In this document: piece by piece, positions 46,930 through 61,900 of the stretch
How the letters are laid out: every line of letters begins with the position of its first letter
Position numbering within the stretch: position 1 is the first letter of the stretch
NCBI RefSeq assembly: GCF_032362555.1
Contig: NC_083535.1
Location: 13,516,001 to 13,580,000, forward strand
DNA length: 64,000 nt
Direction of reading: 5' to 3'
From: Amyelois transitella
Taxonomy: Eukaryota > Arthropoda > Insecta > Lepidoptera > Pyralidae
Notes under the pieces: generated by a model
Databases searched by the model: none
What the model saw: only the letters and a program-made list of their open reading frames with translations
Told to the model about the DNA's origin: nothing
Program-made: the position numbers and the translations under genes

Positions 46930-49900
46930 GGGACAAATCACACAAATTGAGTTAGCAGTTAGTTAGTCTGTCTGCCCCACAAGGGATATAGACGTGATTA
47001 TATGTATGTATGTAAAAGTCAAAGTGAACACGTCCCTTAAAAAAATAACAATAACGATTCCAGCCTGGTGCAGCAAGTGAAGGATGGTCACAGCGCAGCG
47101 GATTCTGCTCGCAACAAGATCGAGGCGGAGTATGAGAACGTGGTGGCCGTCAGACGACTCCGGGACGAGGTCAGCGTGGACCTGGACAACGTGCTGATGA
47201 TGCTGCTGGCCAAGCAGACGTGTTTGGCGCCGGTCCTTGAAGGTTATTGATACATATCCTACTACTATTATAAAGGCGAAAGTTTGTATGGATGTATGGA
47301 TGTTTGTTACTCTTTCACGCAAAAACTACTGAACCGATTACCATGAAATTTGGTATGTAGGTAGCTGAAGACCCAGAATAACACATAGGCTACTTTTTAT
47401 CCCAGAGTTCCCGCGGGATTGATAGGGTTTTCATGCGGACGAAGTCGCGGGCGGCCTCTAGTACATACATATAGAGGCCGAACTAGTAGTTGGTAAAAAA
47501 TATAATTTATTACTAGCTGTCCGTGTGGTTCCCGGCACCAATATAAAAAAGGAAAGGAACACTCCATCTCATTTCCCGTGGATGTCGTAAGAGGCGACTA
47601 AGGGATAGGCTTTTAAACTTGCGATTCTTCTTTTAGGCGATGGGCTAGCTAGCAACCTGTCACTGTTTGAATCTTAATTCTATCATTAAGCCAAATAGCT
47701 GAACGTGGCCATTTAGTCTTTAAGACTGTTGGCTCTGTCTACCCCGCATGGGATATAGACGTGACGATATGTATGTATGTATAATAATATAGAGCACTAA
47801 CAGTAGTAGGTAACGTTGTTTTACCATATTGTAAATATTTTTTAAGTAATTTCTAGTAAAAAAAAACACGTGTGTAGTGATAATTTATTTTCCGATTATT
47901 AGACCTACTCACTATGCTCACAAAATTTCATGAGAATCGGTCAAGCCGTTTCAAAATTGTGACACGAGAATTTTATATGTAAGATTTCCAAAAGACTTGC
48001 CAGAGCTCGGACCGTAAATTAACTTATTTTCAGTGAACGGAGAAATAATAAGGCGGTAAATGGCTGGTGAATTTAGCACATGCGCAGACTTTTTGGCTCA
48101 ATTTGGTGCCGTGTTTTTACAATTATGCATTTTTTTTCCATAAAAAACAACTATGTATTAAGTGTTAGTTCCGTGTTATTTCCAACACTTTAAAATATTT
48201 TGTTTAGAATTGTTTCCATGGATGTCGTAAAAGGCGACTGAGGGATAGGCTTATGCGATTGGCATTCCTCTTGTAGGGGATATGCTAGTTATCTGTCAGT
48301 ATTTGAATCTGAGTTCCATCATTAAGTCATACAGCTTAACGTGACCTTTCATTATTTTCAAGACTGTTGGCTCTGTTTAACCCTCGAGGGACACAGACGT
48401 GATTATACGAGTATGTATGTATGTATGTCAAGTACTAGAGAAAGGTGATGGTTATAATTTTTTATGTTTTCAGGTCTAAAGAGCAAAGTTAAAAGTCTCC
48501 TCGCGTTGTTTGAACCAACCGCCATTGAAGAGTCACTGTCCTTCATTGGTTGGCCGGAAAATAATTATGCTGATAACAACGAAACACAGGTGATTATATT
48601 GTACTTACTTACTATCTTCGTCCGTTTAAACGGTTAATCCGAGGTGGGATTCCTCGGTAATGTACCAATGACTATTTTCGAAGTAATGTACATTAGTTTG
48701 AATACTAACCGATGCTCTTACGGTGAGGGAAAACATCGTGAGGAAACTTGCACATTCAGGCAACTGAATGTATAAGCATGATCGGTCCAATACGGATTAG
48801 ATCCCCCTGCAAAGGTAGCGTCGCTTCGTGTAAAAACCCTGACTCACCCAATCCAGGATCCATGGTCAAAGGAAGGCCTGCCCCGGGCTCCTCTCCAAAT
48901 TGGTGAGGATGCAACCGGGACTGAAGCCTGGAGGAAGAATATAAATGTGAAAAAGCGTGAAAATGTGTGCCGTGTGATTCCCGGCACCAATAGAAAGAAT
49001 AATAGGACCACTTTATCACTCTCCCATGGATGTCGTAAAAGGCGACTAAGGGGTAGGCTTAAAAACTTGGGATTCTTCTTTTAGGTGATGGGCTACCAAC
49101 CTGTCACTATTTGAATCTCAATTCTATATTAAAGCCAAATAGCTGAACGTGGCCTATCAGTCATTACAAGACTGTTAGCTCTGTCTACCCCGCAAGGGAT
49201 ATAGACGTGATTATATATATTTTATATGTGATATTATATAAAGCGTTGTTTTTTGTACCCCCACAGGCCATGTCCACAATCGTCCGCCTCACAGAGCTAT
49301 ACTCGATGTTCGACACCATGAGCTCAGACTGCGACACCCTGGACGCTTCGTCCAGCTCCAGCTCCAAGGAAACCTCCCCTACCGTTGACTTCCCCAACTT
49401 ATCATCGAGCGTGCCCAACATATTCGCCAACCAACAGGCGAATCAGAAAGACATAACAGAATTGCAATTCTACAACAACTACTTCAAATCCGAGAAGAAG
49501 GAACGGAGCAATTTGAATCTGTCGTTCAGATCCGTTCGGTCGCTGGCGAAGCCCAAACTGAATGATACGCAGAGTTTGTCTTTTGATAACAATAAGACAA
49601 GGCATGGCAGTTTGAGGAGCGATTTCAAGTCTTCCGCGTCGCTGGAGCAAGTGTCTTATAGGAGTTTGATGAATAGCATCGCGGGGAATGATAAGAAAAA
49701 GGTAATTTTTTTCTCATATGTTTTTTTTTTAAGTTAAGCGTTGGTATGTAGAATTTATGAGAACCTCTTTATAGTTACTGGTTTTATTATATTGTAAGTT
49801 GTAAGGAAATAAGATAAAGTTTTTACTTCGGGTACACTTTAAATATAATTTTCGCTACGTATCAGACATTAATTTGATTTTCAACATGTTGATTTGATTC

Positions 49901-52900
49901 TCAATTATTTAACACGTATTTTTAATTACTTGATAAACTTGGGATTCTACTTGTAGGCGATATGCTAGCGACCTGTAACTATTTGAATTTCAATTCCATT
50001 GTGAAGCCATAAAGCTGAACGTGGTCTTTCAGTCTTTTCAACACTGTTGACTCTGTCTACCCCGCAAGGGCTATAGACATGTAAAATATGTATGTGTGTC
50101 TGATTACAGTATTAATTGATTCTATTTCATTAATTTTTTTTGTCTGGAGATTTATTTATTTGCTTTTTAACCACCTTCAAAATAAGGTGGTTCTCCGTTT
50201 CACCTGTATGTATGTTTGTATGTTGTCCGCGATTATCTCGCGTTTCGCTGAACCGATTTTAATGCGGTTTTTAGAAAAAATGGTTGTTATAAATACCTAG
50301 GATATGGTTATAAAAATTTAGCCGATTTCCAAAAAGGACAGTATCGATTGGAGGCGGTTCTCTTTTTAAAAAAGTTATTTTGAATTTTATTTTGTTGTGC
50401 ATGAATCGTGTAAAACTCACAGAATAACTTCAATTGAAAATCATTACAACTATTAAAATTAACACCTCTTAAGTGTATATATTGCTTGCGAATTTGGATT
50501 TCTTAGCGTTAATTGTGTTTTCAGCTTTGCAAATAGCACTTATTATGCATATTGTTCTGGCGATTATTGCGTCCTCAAAATGGGAATACATTTTGTTCGG
50601 TTTTGTGAATTATTTTCTTTATTATTATTATATTTTTATGTAACTTTCGTGTTTGTCATAATTTCTTATTAGGCTTTAGATAATAGTTTTAAACTGCTGG
50701 CGAATTTGAGATTAAATTTTAATTTTACGTTCACGCAAATAACGTGAAAACAGAAGAGTAATATTAAATCTACTTTTCATTTTGCTGCACTTAAAAACAG
50801 CGTTTGCAAGTCTCTGAACATATTTCTGTAATTTTTTCCTATGTCATAATTTTATTATATAAGTATTATATTTAGCCTAGCGAATTTAATATCACCTGCT
50901 CGTGAGGACGATAATAATGATTGATTTATATCCATTTAAATGTTAAGCATTTTGTGGACCTTTTTTTGCATTAATCATGTGATGATTAAAATAGTCACTA
51001 TCACAACTGAGACCTTATTTTGTTTGAGGTAGATATATTAAATAATAATATAAATATATACGGGACAAATTACACAGATTGATCCTCGAAGTAAGTTCGA
51101 GTCTTGTGTTACGAGATACTTACTCAACGATACTATATTTTATAATAAATAAATACTTATTTAAATAAACATCCAAGACCCAGGCCAATTAGAAAAAGTT
51201 TTTTTCTCATCATGCCCTGACCGGGATTCGAACCCGGGACCTCCGGTGTTACAGACAAGCTTACTACCGTTGCGCCACAGAGGCCGTATGAGACTGATGA
51301 TATGAGATTAAGCTGCATTTCACGTTATTTCCTTCTATGAAGTAGTAAAATAAGTTAAACTTGGAATTGTAATGGGTTAAATAATCGAAGTGGCACATCT
51401 GTGATGTTTTATTTTGATCGATCGCGACAGAGGTGTAATTTAAAAATATTGCAGTGCGAATTGCTGTTTAACTTTAATGATAGCTTGGAATTTTAAAATG
51501 CGACTGTTATACCACCCATCTGTTTTCCAGTGGAAGTCGTAAAAGGCGACTCAGGGATAGGCTTATAAAAATGCGATTCTTCTTTTAGGCGATGGGCTAG
51601 CTATTTGAATCTCAATTTTGTCATTAAGCAAACAGCTGAACGTGGCCTATCATCAATCTTTTCAAGACTGTTGACTCTGTCTACCCTGCAAGGAATATAG
51701 ACGTGATTTGGTATATGTATGTATATTGAAATTGCTAATGAACTAATTGTAGTTGATAATAAACGTTTATTTATCTTGCTCTGCGCCAACGCCAATCTCC
51801 TGTTTGGTTTCCTTCCACCCAAAGGTTGACTGGAAGAGATTGCATTAGCGATAGGTCCGCCTTTGTACCATCTCTGTCTGTTTTGTGATGTTTTACTCTT
51901 TATGGTGCAATAAAGAGTATATATCTATATAATAAAGAGTTAACCCTGGGCTCTGAAGCATAGCGGCGGAGGTACAACCGGAGAATACACTAATATAATT
52001 AATGCAATATTATAAATGCGAAAGTTTGTATGTCAGTATGGATGTTTGTTACTCTTTCACGCAAAAACTACTGAATTGATTACGATGAAATTTGGTATGT
52101 AGGTAGCTGAAGACCCAGAATAACATATAGGCTACTTTTTGTGTCTTTTTATGCCGCAGTCCCCGCGGGAATGATTCCACGCGGACGAAGTCGCGGGCGG
52201 TCTCTAGTATGATAATAAATTCTGATTGGCTGAATGAAATCGCCATTAGCCAAACATTGCAAATGCGATTTTATTTTATCCAACAAATATAGAAATGACT
52301 GCGATCGTTATCCTCAGTATATTTTTAAATATATTTTGTATATGTTTTAAATAAGTTTAAAATTATGAATTGTGACATTATGTTTTTTTTTTAATGCGGT
52401 AGTTTAATGTCTTTAATAGTTTATTATGATATTTTTTTGGCGAAATTATAAATGTGTTAAAATAAGGTAAGGTTATGTTAAAAAAATAAGCCTAAACAAA
52501 ATTATTTACTAAATTTAAGTCAAATCTGTGCCAATTATATATAGTGACAAGTGAGGAATTTAAAAAGCTTTTATTTTTTAAGGTGCTTTCTGTTCTGCTC
52601 GTTCAGCTGTTTGGCTTTATGATAGAATTGAGATTCAAGTAGTGACAGGTTACTAGTCTGTCGCCTAAAAGAACAATCCCAAGTTTATAAGCCTATCCCT
52701 TAATCGCATTTTACAATATCCATGGGAAAGAGATGGAGTAATCCTATTCTTTTTTATTTTGGTGCACCAAACCACCACCATGCTGATATTACCCTTCTTC
52801 TTTCATCACAATCACGGATTTGTCAGATTATTACACGAAATGATAAGACGATTATTTAAATTACTTTACTATTAAAATTAATTATCCTTAAGGGCCTTCA

Positions 52901-55900
52901 ATGATGCCCAAAATAACTATTCCGCGCGGACGAAGTCGCGGGCACAGCTAGTATCATATACACATTTAGAGTCGCATATGCCCTTTTGAACTCAGCGAAT
53001 TGCAATGCAAATTTATTCACCAACTGTTATATTTTATACAAGCTCTTTCTCGCAGTTCTGCGTCGTTAGACTAGAATTTCACCTATCTTGTTTCTGTGGA
53101 CATTTATACAAGAGTATTATTATAACAATATACATACGCCGGATATACAGAGCAAATAGTCTTAAAAAGACTAACAGGCCACGTTTAGCTGTTTGGCTCA
53201 ATGATAGAATTGTGATTCAAATAGTGACAAGTTGCTAGTCTGTCGCCTAAAAGAAGAATCCCAAGTTTATAAGCCTATCCCTTAGTCGCCTTTTACGACA
53301 TCCATGGGAAAGAGATGGGGTGGTCCTTTTCTTTATTGTCTAATGGTGCCGGAAACCACACGGCACTATCTTAATATAACAAATTTAATCAAAATCTGTG
53401 CAAGCGTAACAGGTCTATATTCCTTACGGGTTAGACAGAGCCAATTGTTACACATGTCTTAAAAAGGTCACAATTAGCTGGATGGCTTAATAATAGATTG
53501 ATTGAACTTTTAAAACTTAATTTATCATCCTCCATGTTCTGGAGAGGAGCCCAGGGTCCTCGTACGGTCACTCTGGACTTGGTAGACTTGGTAGCATAAT
53601 CACAGACAAGCGATTCCATTATTTTATTTTATTACATTATCGCAATGCTAAGCTGTATGTTTCATGTTATAAAGTACCTAATAAGTATATTTTTTAATGA
53701 TTTAAATCAGATTTGCTGTTTTTTTTTCATTACAAAAGTTTGTTATTTGTATTCTATTAAAATTTTAATGGTGTGTTTTGCATGGTTGTCGCGAATGTTT
53801 ACGTAAACAAATAATATGTCTATAATGTTCGTGACATAAATAGGTAGATAAACTCATAATTGCACCAAAAATAAAAACAAAATAAAACTATCTCTTCCAG
53901 TCAACCTTAGGGTTAGGACATACTAAATGCTATAATATTTTTTTGTCATGTAACATTTTAGTTTGCATATTTATTGTATTGTGTATACAATGTACCTACT
54001 TAATTACCTACCTTTTTATTTTTGTGAAAGTTGCAACTCGATAAAAAACTAACTGTTTTCTAACTCAAACTATCTGTACGCATATTATAAGTAAAATCCG
54101 CTCAGTGTCCATTGACCACGAAAATGAAGTCTGATATTTGGTGGTAATGATCAGGTAAACAGGATACCATGTCAAACCCAGATTTTATCTCATTACAATG
54201 AGAATAGAGTGCTTACAAAATAACGCGAAATATGTGTCTAACATCATTAAACCAAAGGGGTAGACAAATTATAAGTCTAGAGATAAATTGAAGGCTACCT
54301 TCAGCTGGATGCTTTTCTGAAGGAATTGAGATTCATATATTGACAGGTCGCTAGTCAAGTTAATCTCAAGGTTGAAAGCATTTGCCTTGGTTGAATTGAT
54401 ACCAGACCAGCATTAAAGCTGTGCTTTATCAGTAATTTTCAATGTATCAGTTTTCGTACAGTAATAATGTAGGCTTCCCTATGAAGCTCATTGAGAAGGT
54501 TGCACCTGGTATGCTTAGATAATGTAGCTCAATCCCTGTGATATTCATGTAAAGCTATTCCCTACCAGGGCAGCGACCGACGGGACTCCACCGGGTTCCC
54601 AGCGACCCAGCTAGACCCTGCTGCGAGGGACATGCACCTGTCTTACCTGACCAATATCAGCAGCAACGTTGATGAAGCCTTGGTAGCAGTAGCCAAAGGT
54701 TCAGCTGAAGCAGTCTGCTGTCTCCATGGTGAGTGTTCATTACTGTCTCTAACCATCACCTCTCTCACTGACCAACATCTGTTGATGAAGCCAAGGGCTC
54801 AGCCGAGGCAGTCTGCTGTCTCCATGGTGAGTGTTGATGTCTGTCTCCAACCATCACCTCTCTCACTGACCAACATCTTTTGATGAAGCCAAGGGCTCAG
54901 CTGAGGCAGTCTGCTGTCTCCATGGTGAGTGTTCATTACTGTCTCTAACCATCACCTCTCTCACTGACCAACATCTGTTGATGAAGCCAAGGGCTCAGCC
55001 GAGGCAGTCTGCTGTCTCCATGGTGAGTGTTGATGTCTGTCTCCAACCATCACCTCTCTCACTGACCAACATCTGTTGATGAAGCCAAGGGCTCAGCCGA
55101 GGCAGTCTGCTGTCTCCATGGTGAGTGTTGATGTCTGTCTCTAACCATCACCTCTCTTACTGACCAACATCTGTTGATGAAGCCAAGGGCTCAGCCGAGG
55201 CAGTCTGCTGTCTCCATGGTGAGTGTTCATTACTGTCTCTAACCATCACCTCTCTCACTGACCAACATCTGTTGATGGAGCCAAGGGCTCAGCCGAAGCA
55301 GTCTGCTGTCTCCATGGTGAGTGTTCATTACTGTCTCCAACCATCACCTCTCTCACTGACCAACATCTGTTGATGAAGCCAAGGGCTCAGCCGAGGCAGT
55401 CTGCTGTCTCCATGGTGAGTGTTCATTACTGTCTCTAACCATCACCTCTCTCACTGACCAACATCTGTTGATGAAGCCAAGGGCTCAGCCGAGGCAGTCT
55501 GCTGTCTCCATGGTGAGTGTTGATGTCCGTCTCCAACCATCACCTCTCTCACTGACCAACATCTGTTGTTGAAGCCAAGGGCTCAGCCGAGGCAGTCTGC
55601 TGTCTCCATGGTGAGTGTTGATGTCTGTCTCCAACCATCACCTCTCTCACTGACCAACATCTGTTGATGAAGCCAAGGGCTCAGCCGAGGCAGTCTGCTG
55701 TCTCCATGGTGAGTGTTGATGTCCGTCTCCAACCATCACCTCTCTCACTGACCAAGATCTGTTGATGAAGCCAAGGGCTCAGCCGAGGCAGTCTGCTGTC
55801 TCCATGGTGAGAGTTGATGTCTGTCTCCAACCATCACCTCTCTCACTGACCAACATCTGTTGATGATAACTCAATCTATGTTATCTGTCCCGTATATATT

Positions 55901-58900
55901 AATTTTATTGTTATCCACGCAATGGAAATGCCTGTATGGTTTGGTCATGTCGAGAGGATGATTGAAAGCAGGTTGACTATGCAAATATGTATACAAAGGG
56001 AAGGTGAATGTTGTACTGTTTGAGTGGGAAGGCCTAGACGAACGTACCTTGATCAAATCGGAGACGTTCTAGCAATAGGTTGCATACCGACGAGCCTGCA
56101 TGAAGACAGGAATCAATGATAAAGCGAAAGAAGTATGCAGGGATTATGATAAGTGGTAAGATGTGGTTTCTGCCTACCCCATCGGGAAAGACGCATGATA
56201 TAAGCATTTATGTAAGTACGTAATTACTTAAGAGATCCCTTCATGGGATAAGTCCGCTATTGCAAGTGATTTATTTATTTTATAACTATGTACTATTTTC
56301 TTGTTACTGTGTAAATTTCTATGCAATAAAGCTTTTACAAACAAATAAACAAACAAACAAATTACTTTCCCAGACGCAACCGCGTTGGATGAGAAAATCG
56401 AGCAGCTCAAAGGTTACATGGAGTCGTTGAAGTGGAGCAGCGGCGAGGTGGCGCGCTGGCTGCGCATCTCGCACGCGGCGCTGCGCCTGCGCTGCGAGGC
56501 CGCCGGCTGGGCCCGAGACAGGGCCGCGCTCCAAATGAGGAGGGACACGTGTTTTTCGCAGGCGGTACGTTGCTGTTATAAATACAACTTCACTACATAG
56601 TGTAAAGCAAAGTCGCTATTTTAGTCCGTTTGTCTGTATGCTTAAATCTTTAAAATTACGCAACGGATTTTGATGCGGTTTTTTTGTAACAGATAGAGTG
56701 GAGAGGAAGGTTTTTATGTATAATTTTTTCCGAATTTTGCACCCGTGCGAAGCCGGGGCGGGTCGCTAGTAATATTGTAAATGCGAATGTTTGTGAGTAT
56801 GTCAGATCAGGATGTCAGTATGGATGTTTGTTACTCTTTCACGAAAAAACTACTGATAAGATTACGATGTAATTAGGTATGTTGGGTAGCTGAAGACCCA
56901 GAATAACATATAGGCTACATTTTATCTCGGATTTCCCGCGCGATTGATAGTTAAGTTATGATAGGTTCCCGCGTGGACGAAGTCACGGGCGGCCTCTAGT
57001 ATACTTTAAAAGTAGGGTTGCCATCTCTAAAATTTGGAAAATCAGACAAGACGCGCGAAAACCCCGGATTTTAGAGTCCGAAAGCCGGACATGTCAACAA
57101 GATCTTTTAAACATATACAATGCAATAAAAGACATTTGAAAATGTCATAAATCACTTTTTTTATTTATTCATTATTTTAACAACACAGAATCATATTACA
57201 ATTTGATACAAATTGTTTATATAAATCAGCTTTTTTAACGGTGAATATACTTGGTTCGTCGGTTGATTGTGGTGTGCGAGTATAGTGCGTGTCTCGCGGG
57301 CGGCCCAAATTTTTTTTATTTATTAATTTTTTAAAACCCGGTCAACAAATGAAACCTTCCCCGGACGCTCCCCGGATGCCCTCTAAACTAGGACAAATCC
57401 GGGGAAACCCGGACGGATGGTGATGACCCTATTTAAAAGGCATGTGTAAAGGTCTTCAAACAATATGAACTAGTTAATAACGTAATTTTAAAACTTTCAT
57501 AGCAAATACATCTGACAACTCGTTTCATACATACATATAATCACGTATATATTTATCTTGATAGAATAATGCCGGGAACCACACGGCACATCACATACAT
57601 ACAAGACAAATTACACAGATCGAGTTAGCCTCTAAATAAGTTCGAAGAAATCGTTCAAAATGAGTATTTCTATTTCAGCTGACCACAGTTACAACTGGTC
57701 TACTTTGCTGGCTGTGTTCCGTCCCCAGCGACATAGTGGTTAAAGTGCTCAGCAGCGGTCTCGGGCCGCTGTGCGAGTTCGAGGGCCTCCTCAGCCTGTA
57801 CTCCCGGGAGAAGGCCATGTGGGGGGACATGGTGGTGGCCGTGGAAGACCTGCAGAATGTCGTATTTAAGCTCACCAAAGTCGGGCATAGGTGAGATTTT
57901 TTTTTTTCAAATAATAATGTACCTTAGTACAGTGGTTTCAGGAGATAGCTGTGCCATTTCGCCTTGATTTAAGTATGGGAGGTGGCCCAGGTATTACATA
58001 AGCTGAGTGTACAAACTTTATGGAATTCCTGATGTTTAAATTTATACTGTGTGTAGCAATTAAATGAATTATTTATCTACTATGAAAGATCATCATAAGT
58101 ACTTTGGACATTTGACCGTACAGGGGAATCTTAATAAAAAAACATACTGTTTACAACTGTAATTTGTTATTGAAAACATACTGTTTATAAATGTTATTTA
58201 TTATTATCGCTCGCTGTTTCACTTTTTATTATGAAGTGAAATGGGACAGCTTTAGTGTTTAAGCGTTCCAGCGGCTGTCTTTACTGGGGCAGGAGTATCG
58301 CAAAAATTTTTTTTAAAAATTGTCTCAATCATGAAGTCTTAAGAATAAGCTAGTTCATATTGGCGGCCTCTGTGGCGCAGCGGTAGTACGCTTATATGTG
58401 ACCCGGGTTCGAATCCCGGCCAACGCATAATGAGAAAATAACATTTTTTGATTGTCCTGGGTCTTGGATATGTATCTATATAAGTATTTATTATAAAATA
58501 TAGTATCGTTGAGTTAGTATCTCGTAACACAAGTGTCGAACTTACTTCGAGGTTGACTCAATCTGTGTAATTTATCATAAAAAATAATAATTTAGATATT
58601 TCAACACACACACACATACACAATCACGTCTATATCCCTTGCGGGGTAGACAGAGCCAACAGTGTCGAAAAGACTGATAACGTGGCCTACGTTCGGCCGC
58701 TTGGTGTAATGATAGAATTGAGATTCGAATAGTGACAGGTTAATGACACAATATTATTTCAGCAACATGGCGGTACCCCAGCTGAATGGTACCCGGGGCG
58801 CTCTCACCGTGTACATTCCCGTGTCAGACTCATTGTTTTCCAAGTTCACTTGTAAAGAGGTCAGTGTTTTTCTTTAATTAATTAGGTAGATATAATATAG

Positions 58901-61900
58901 ATTACAATTAAATCAAATTAAAACTACTTATAAAATGAAAGAAAAAAGATGACAACGAACTAAAATTTAATTTATAAATTGTACTTATTATTATTGAAAT
59001 CATTAGTTTTACAATCATACATACATAAATATATATGGTCACGTCCATATTCCTTGCGGGGTAGACAGAGCCAACAGTCTTGAAACTCAGACTGTTGGCT
59101 CTGTCTTCTCTGTCTCAGACTCAGACATTCAGACTGATAGGCCACGCTCAGCTATTTGGCTTAATGATAGAATTGAGATTCAAATAGTGACGGGTTGCTA
59201 GCACATCGCCTAAAAATAGAATGCCAAGTTTGTAAGCCTATCCCTGAGTCGCCTTTTACGACATCCATGGGAAACAGATGGAGTGGTCCTATTCTTTTTT
59301 GTATTGGTGCCGGGAACCACACGGCACTCACTCAGTTTTACAATCATTCACAGTTTTTAATGTAGACAATTTGCATTCGTCCACGATTTGGATTCAAGAG
59401 ATCTATGTATATTTGTAAATTGACGTCCGATGAAAATGCTGCAGTGTAGTTTGTTCCGCCGCTTTCTCTACACGCTTATGCGCTTTGGAAGAGTGTTTAA
59501 ACAGCCCATTTTTAAACTGCCAAGAACCACACGATAGATCAATAATTATAATTTAATTAATATTGTCGCCAGCACCTATCGTTCACGATAACCGCCGTGT
59601 TTTTCAACATCGGCATCAACTGCAAGGCTCGGTTGGCCGAAGCGCTGGGCGAGACGGTGCCGCAGTACCACTCCAACGCGGACAACCTCCGCCGACTGTG
59701 CAAGTACCACCACGAGTACACCAAGCTGGCCACGGAGGACCACCACACGAGAGGTGACAGTTTTGTTAGGTGGTACTTTAGGACCACTCATTTTGGGTGG
59801 TACTTTAGGACCACTCAATTGAGGTGGTAGTTTAGAACCACTCATGTGAGGTGGTGCTTTAGGACCACTCATTTTAGGTGGTACTATAGGACCACTCATT
59901 GAGGTGGTACTTTAGAACCACTCATTAGAGGTGGTGCTTTAGAACCACTTATTTTAGGTGGTACTTTAGGACCTCTAATTTGTGGTGGTGCTTTAGAACC
60001 ACTCATTTGAGGTGGTACTATAGAACCACCCATTGAGGTGGCACTTTAAAACCACTCATTTGAGATGGCACTTTAGAACCACTCATTTGAAGTGTTACTT
60101 TAGAACCACTCATTTGAAGTGGTACTTAAGAACCACTCATTAGAGGTGGTACTTTAGAACCACTCATTTGAGGTGGTACTTTAGAACCACTCATATGAGG
60201 AGGTACTTTAGAACCACTCATATGAGGAGGTACTTTAGAGCCACTCATTTGAGGTGCTACTTTAGAACCTCTCATTCGAGGCGGTACTTTAGAACAACTC
60301 TTCTGTGGTGGTACTTTAGAACCACTCATTTGAGGTGGTACTTATGAACCACTCATTAGAGGTGACATGACCCTTATTTGATTGACCTTACAACCTTTAT
60401 AACATTTGGTATTATATATGTTTTTTAATTTTCTCGATAATGTAGATAGATAGGTAAATGGTCATTTTTTTGACAGCTTCCTCGCGAACCAAACCTCTGG
60501 AGGAGGTTATGGAGAACTTGAGGATAGCCGTGCACAAGAAGGTGCCGATGAACGTGGAAGTCCTCCACTTGGCGTCTCTGGCCACCAGGCTTATGAATGG
60601 TAAACCGATTTTTAAGAAATGAGTGTAATAGTAGGTAGTTTTAACCCTGGAAAATATAAAAAACGGAACCGCTGAGCTTGAATGAAGAGAGTTATGAATG
60701 TGGATGAAGGGAAGGAAGTATGCAGAGATCGTGGCAAGTGAATAGTAATAGTAGCCTCTGCCTACCCCTCCGGGAAAGAGGCGTGATTTTATGTATGTAA
60801 GTATGTATGTAAATATACGTTACTCTTCTGTTGATTCCCAAGTGAACGGGAATTTCACTTTATCAAGTGAGCGGAACTGCTGGCGAAACGTAATAAATAA
60901 ATATCTTTAGTCTAGAGGCCGCCCGCGACTTCGTCCGCATGGAACTCTATCAATCCCGCGGGAACTCCGGGATAAAATGTAGCCTATATGTTATTCTGGG
61001 TCTTCAGCTACCTACATACCAAATTTCATCGTAATCGGTTCAGTAGTTTTTGCGTGAAAGACTAACAAACATCCATACTGACTTACAAACTTTCGCATTT
61101 GTAATATTATAGAAGGATATAAATTCTCGTGTCACAATGTTCGTACCCGTACTCCTCCGAAACGGCTGGACCGATTCTCATTAAATTTTGTGAGCATATT
61201 AATTAAGTCTGAGAAACGGCCAACATCTATTTTTCATACAAGGGGTATAATAATAAGGGGTAAGTGGTAAGGGTTGTCCACTCTTAACATTATTTACACA
61301 TATGGTCACGTTTATATCCCTTGCGGTGTAGATAGAGCCAACAATCTTGGAAAGACTGATAGGCCACGTTCAGCTGTTTGGCTTTAAGATAGAATTGAGA
61401 TTCAAATAGTGACAGGTTGCTAAATCCATCGCCTGAAAAAGAATCCCAAGTTTGTAAGCCTATCCCTTCGCCTTTTACGACATCCATGGGAAGAGATGGA
61501 ATGGTCCTATTCTTTTTTGTATTGGTGCCGGGAACCACACGGCACCTTTATTTAACTAGAAATTACTTTATAATTATTCATATGGCAAAACTACGTTTGC
61601 CATAGTATTAGGTATATATTTGATTCCAGGTATAAGATTCACCTCGTGCAAAAGCGCCAAAGACCGCACGGGCATGTCAGTGACCCTGGAGCAATGCTCG
61701 ATCCTGGCGTCGGAGTACCACTTGGCCGAGCACGAGTTCCAAAAGGCACTCAACATCATGCGTAGGTATGTTTCAATATCAATATTTTAATATTGTTTTT
61801 TTTATATATGTACATAAGGGTCAAATTACACTGATTGAGTTAGCCTCGAAGTGAGTTCGAGACTTGTGTTACGAGATACTAACACAACTATACTATATTT

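Larger units (their letters stand above)
49702..54568 (+). other. Largest INPP4 intron (intron 12)
   Basis: About 4.9 kb without coding sequence. Contains repeats at 49935, 50165, 51055, 51515, 52005 (family C), 52600, 52860 (family D scrap) and 53128. The rest is AT-rich with no visible exon; alternative exons cannot be excluded. Confidence 0.7.

Noticed and set aside
60126..60329. Antisense repeat protein MSGSKVPP(Q/H) in the 27-bp array.
   Set aside because: The open frame follows from the 27-bp period lacking stops in one frame. It lies in an intron, has no promoter or splice evidence, and breaks where unit length deviates from 27.
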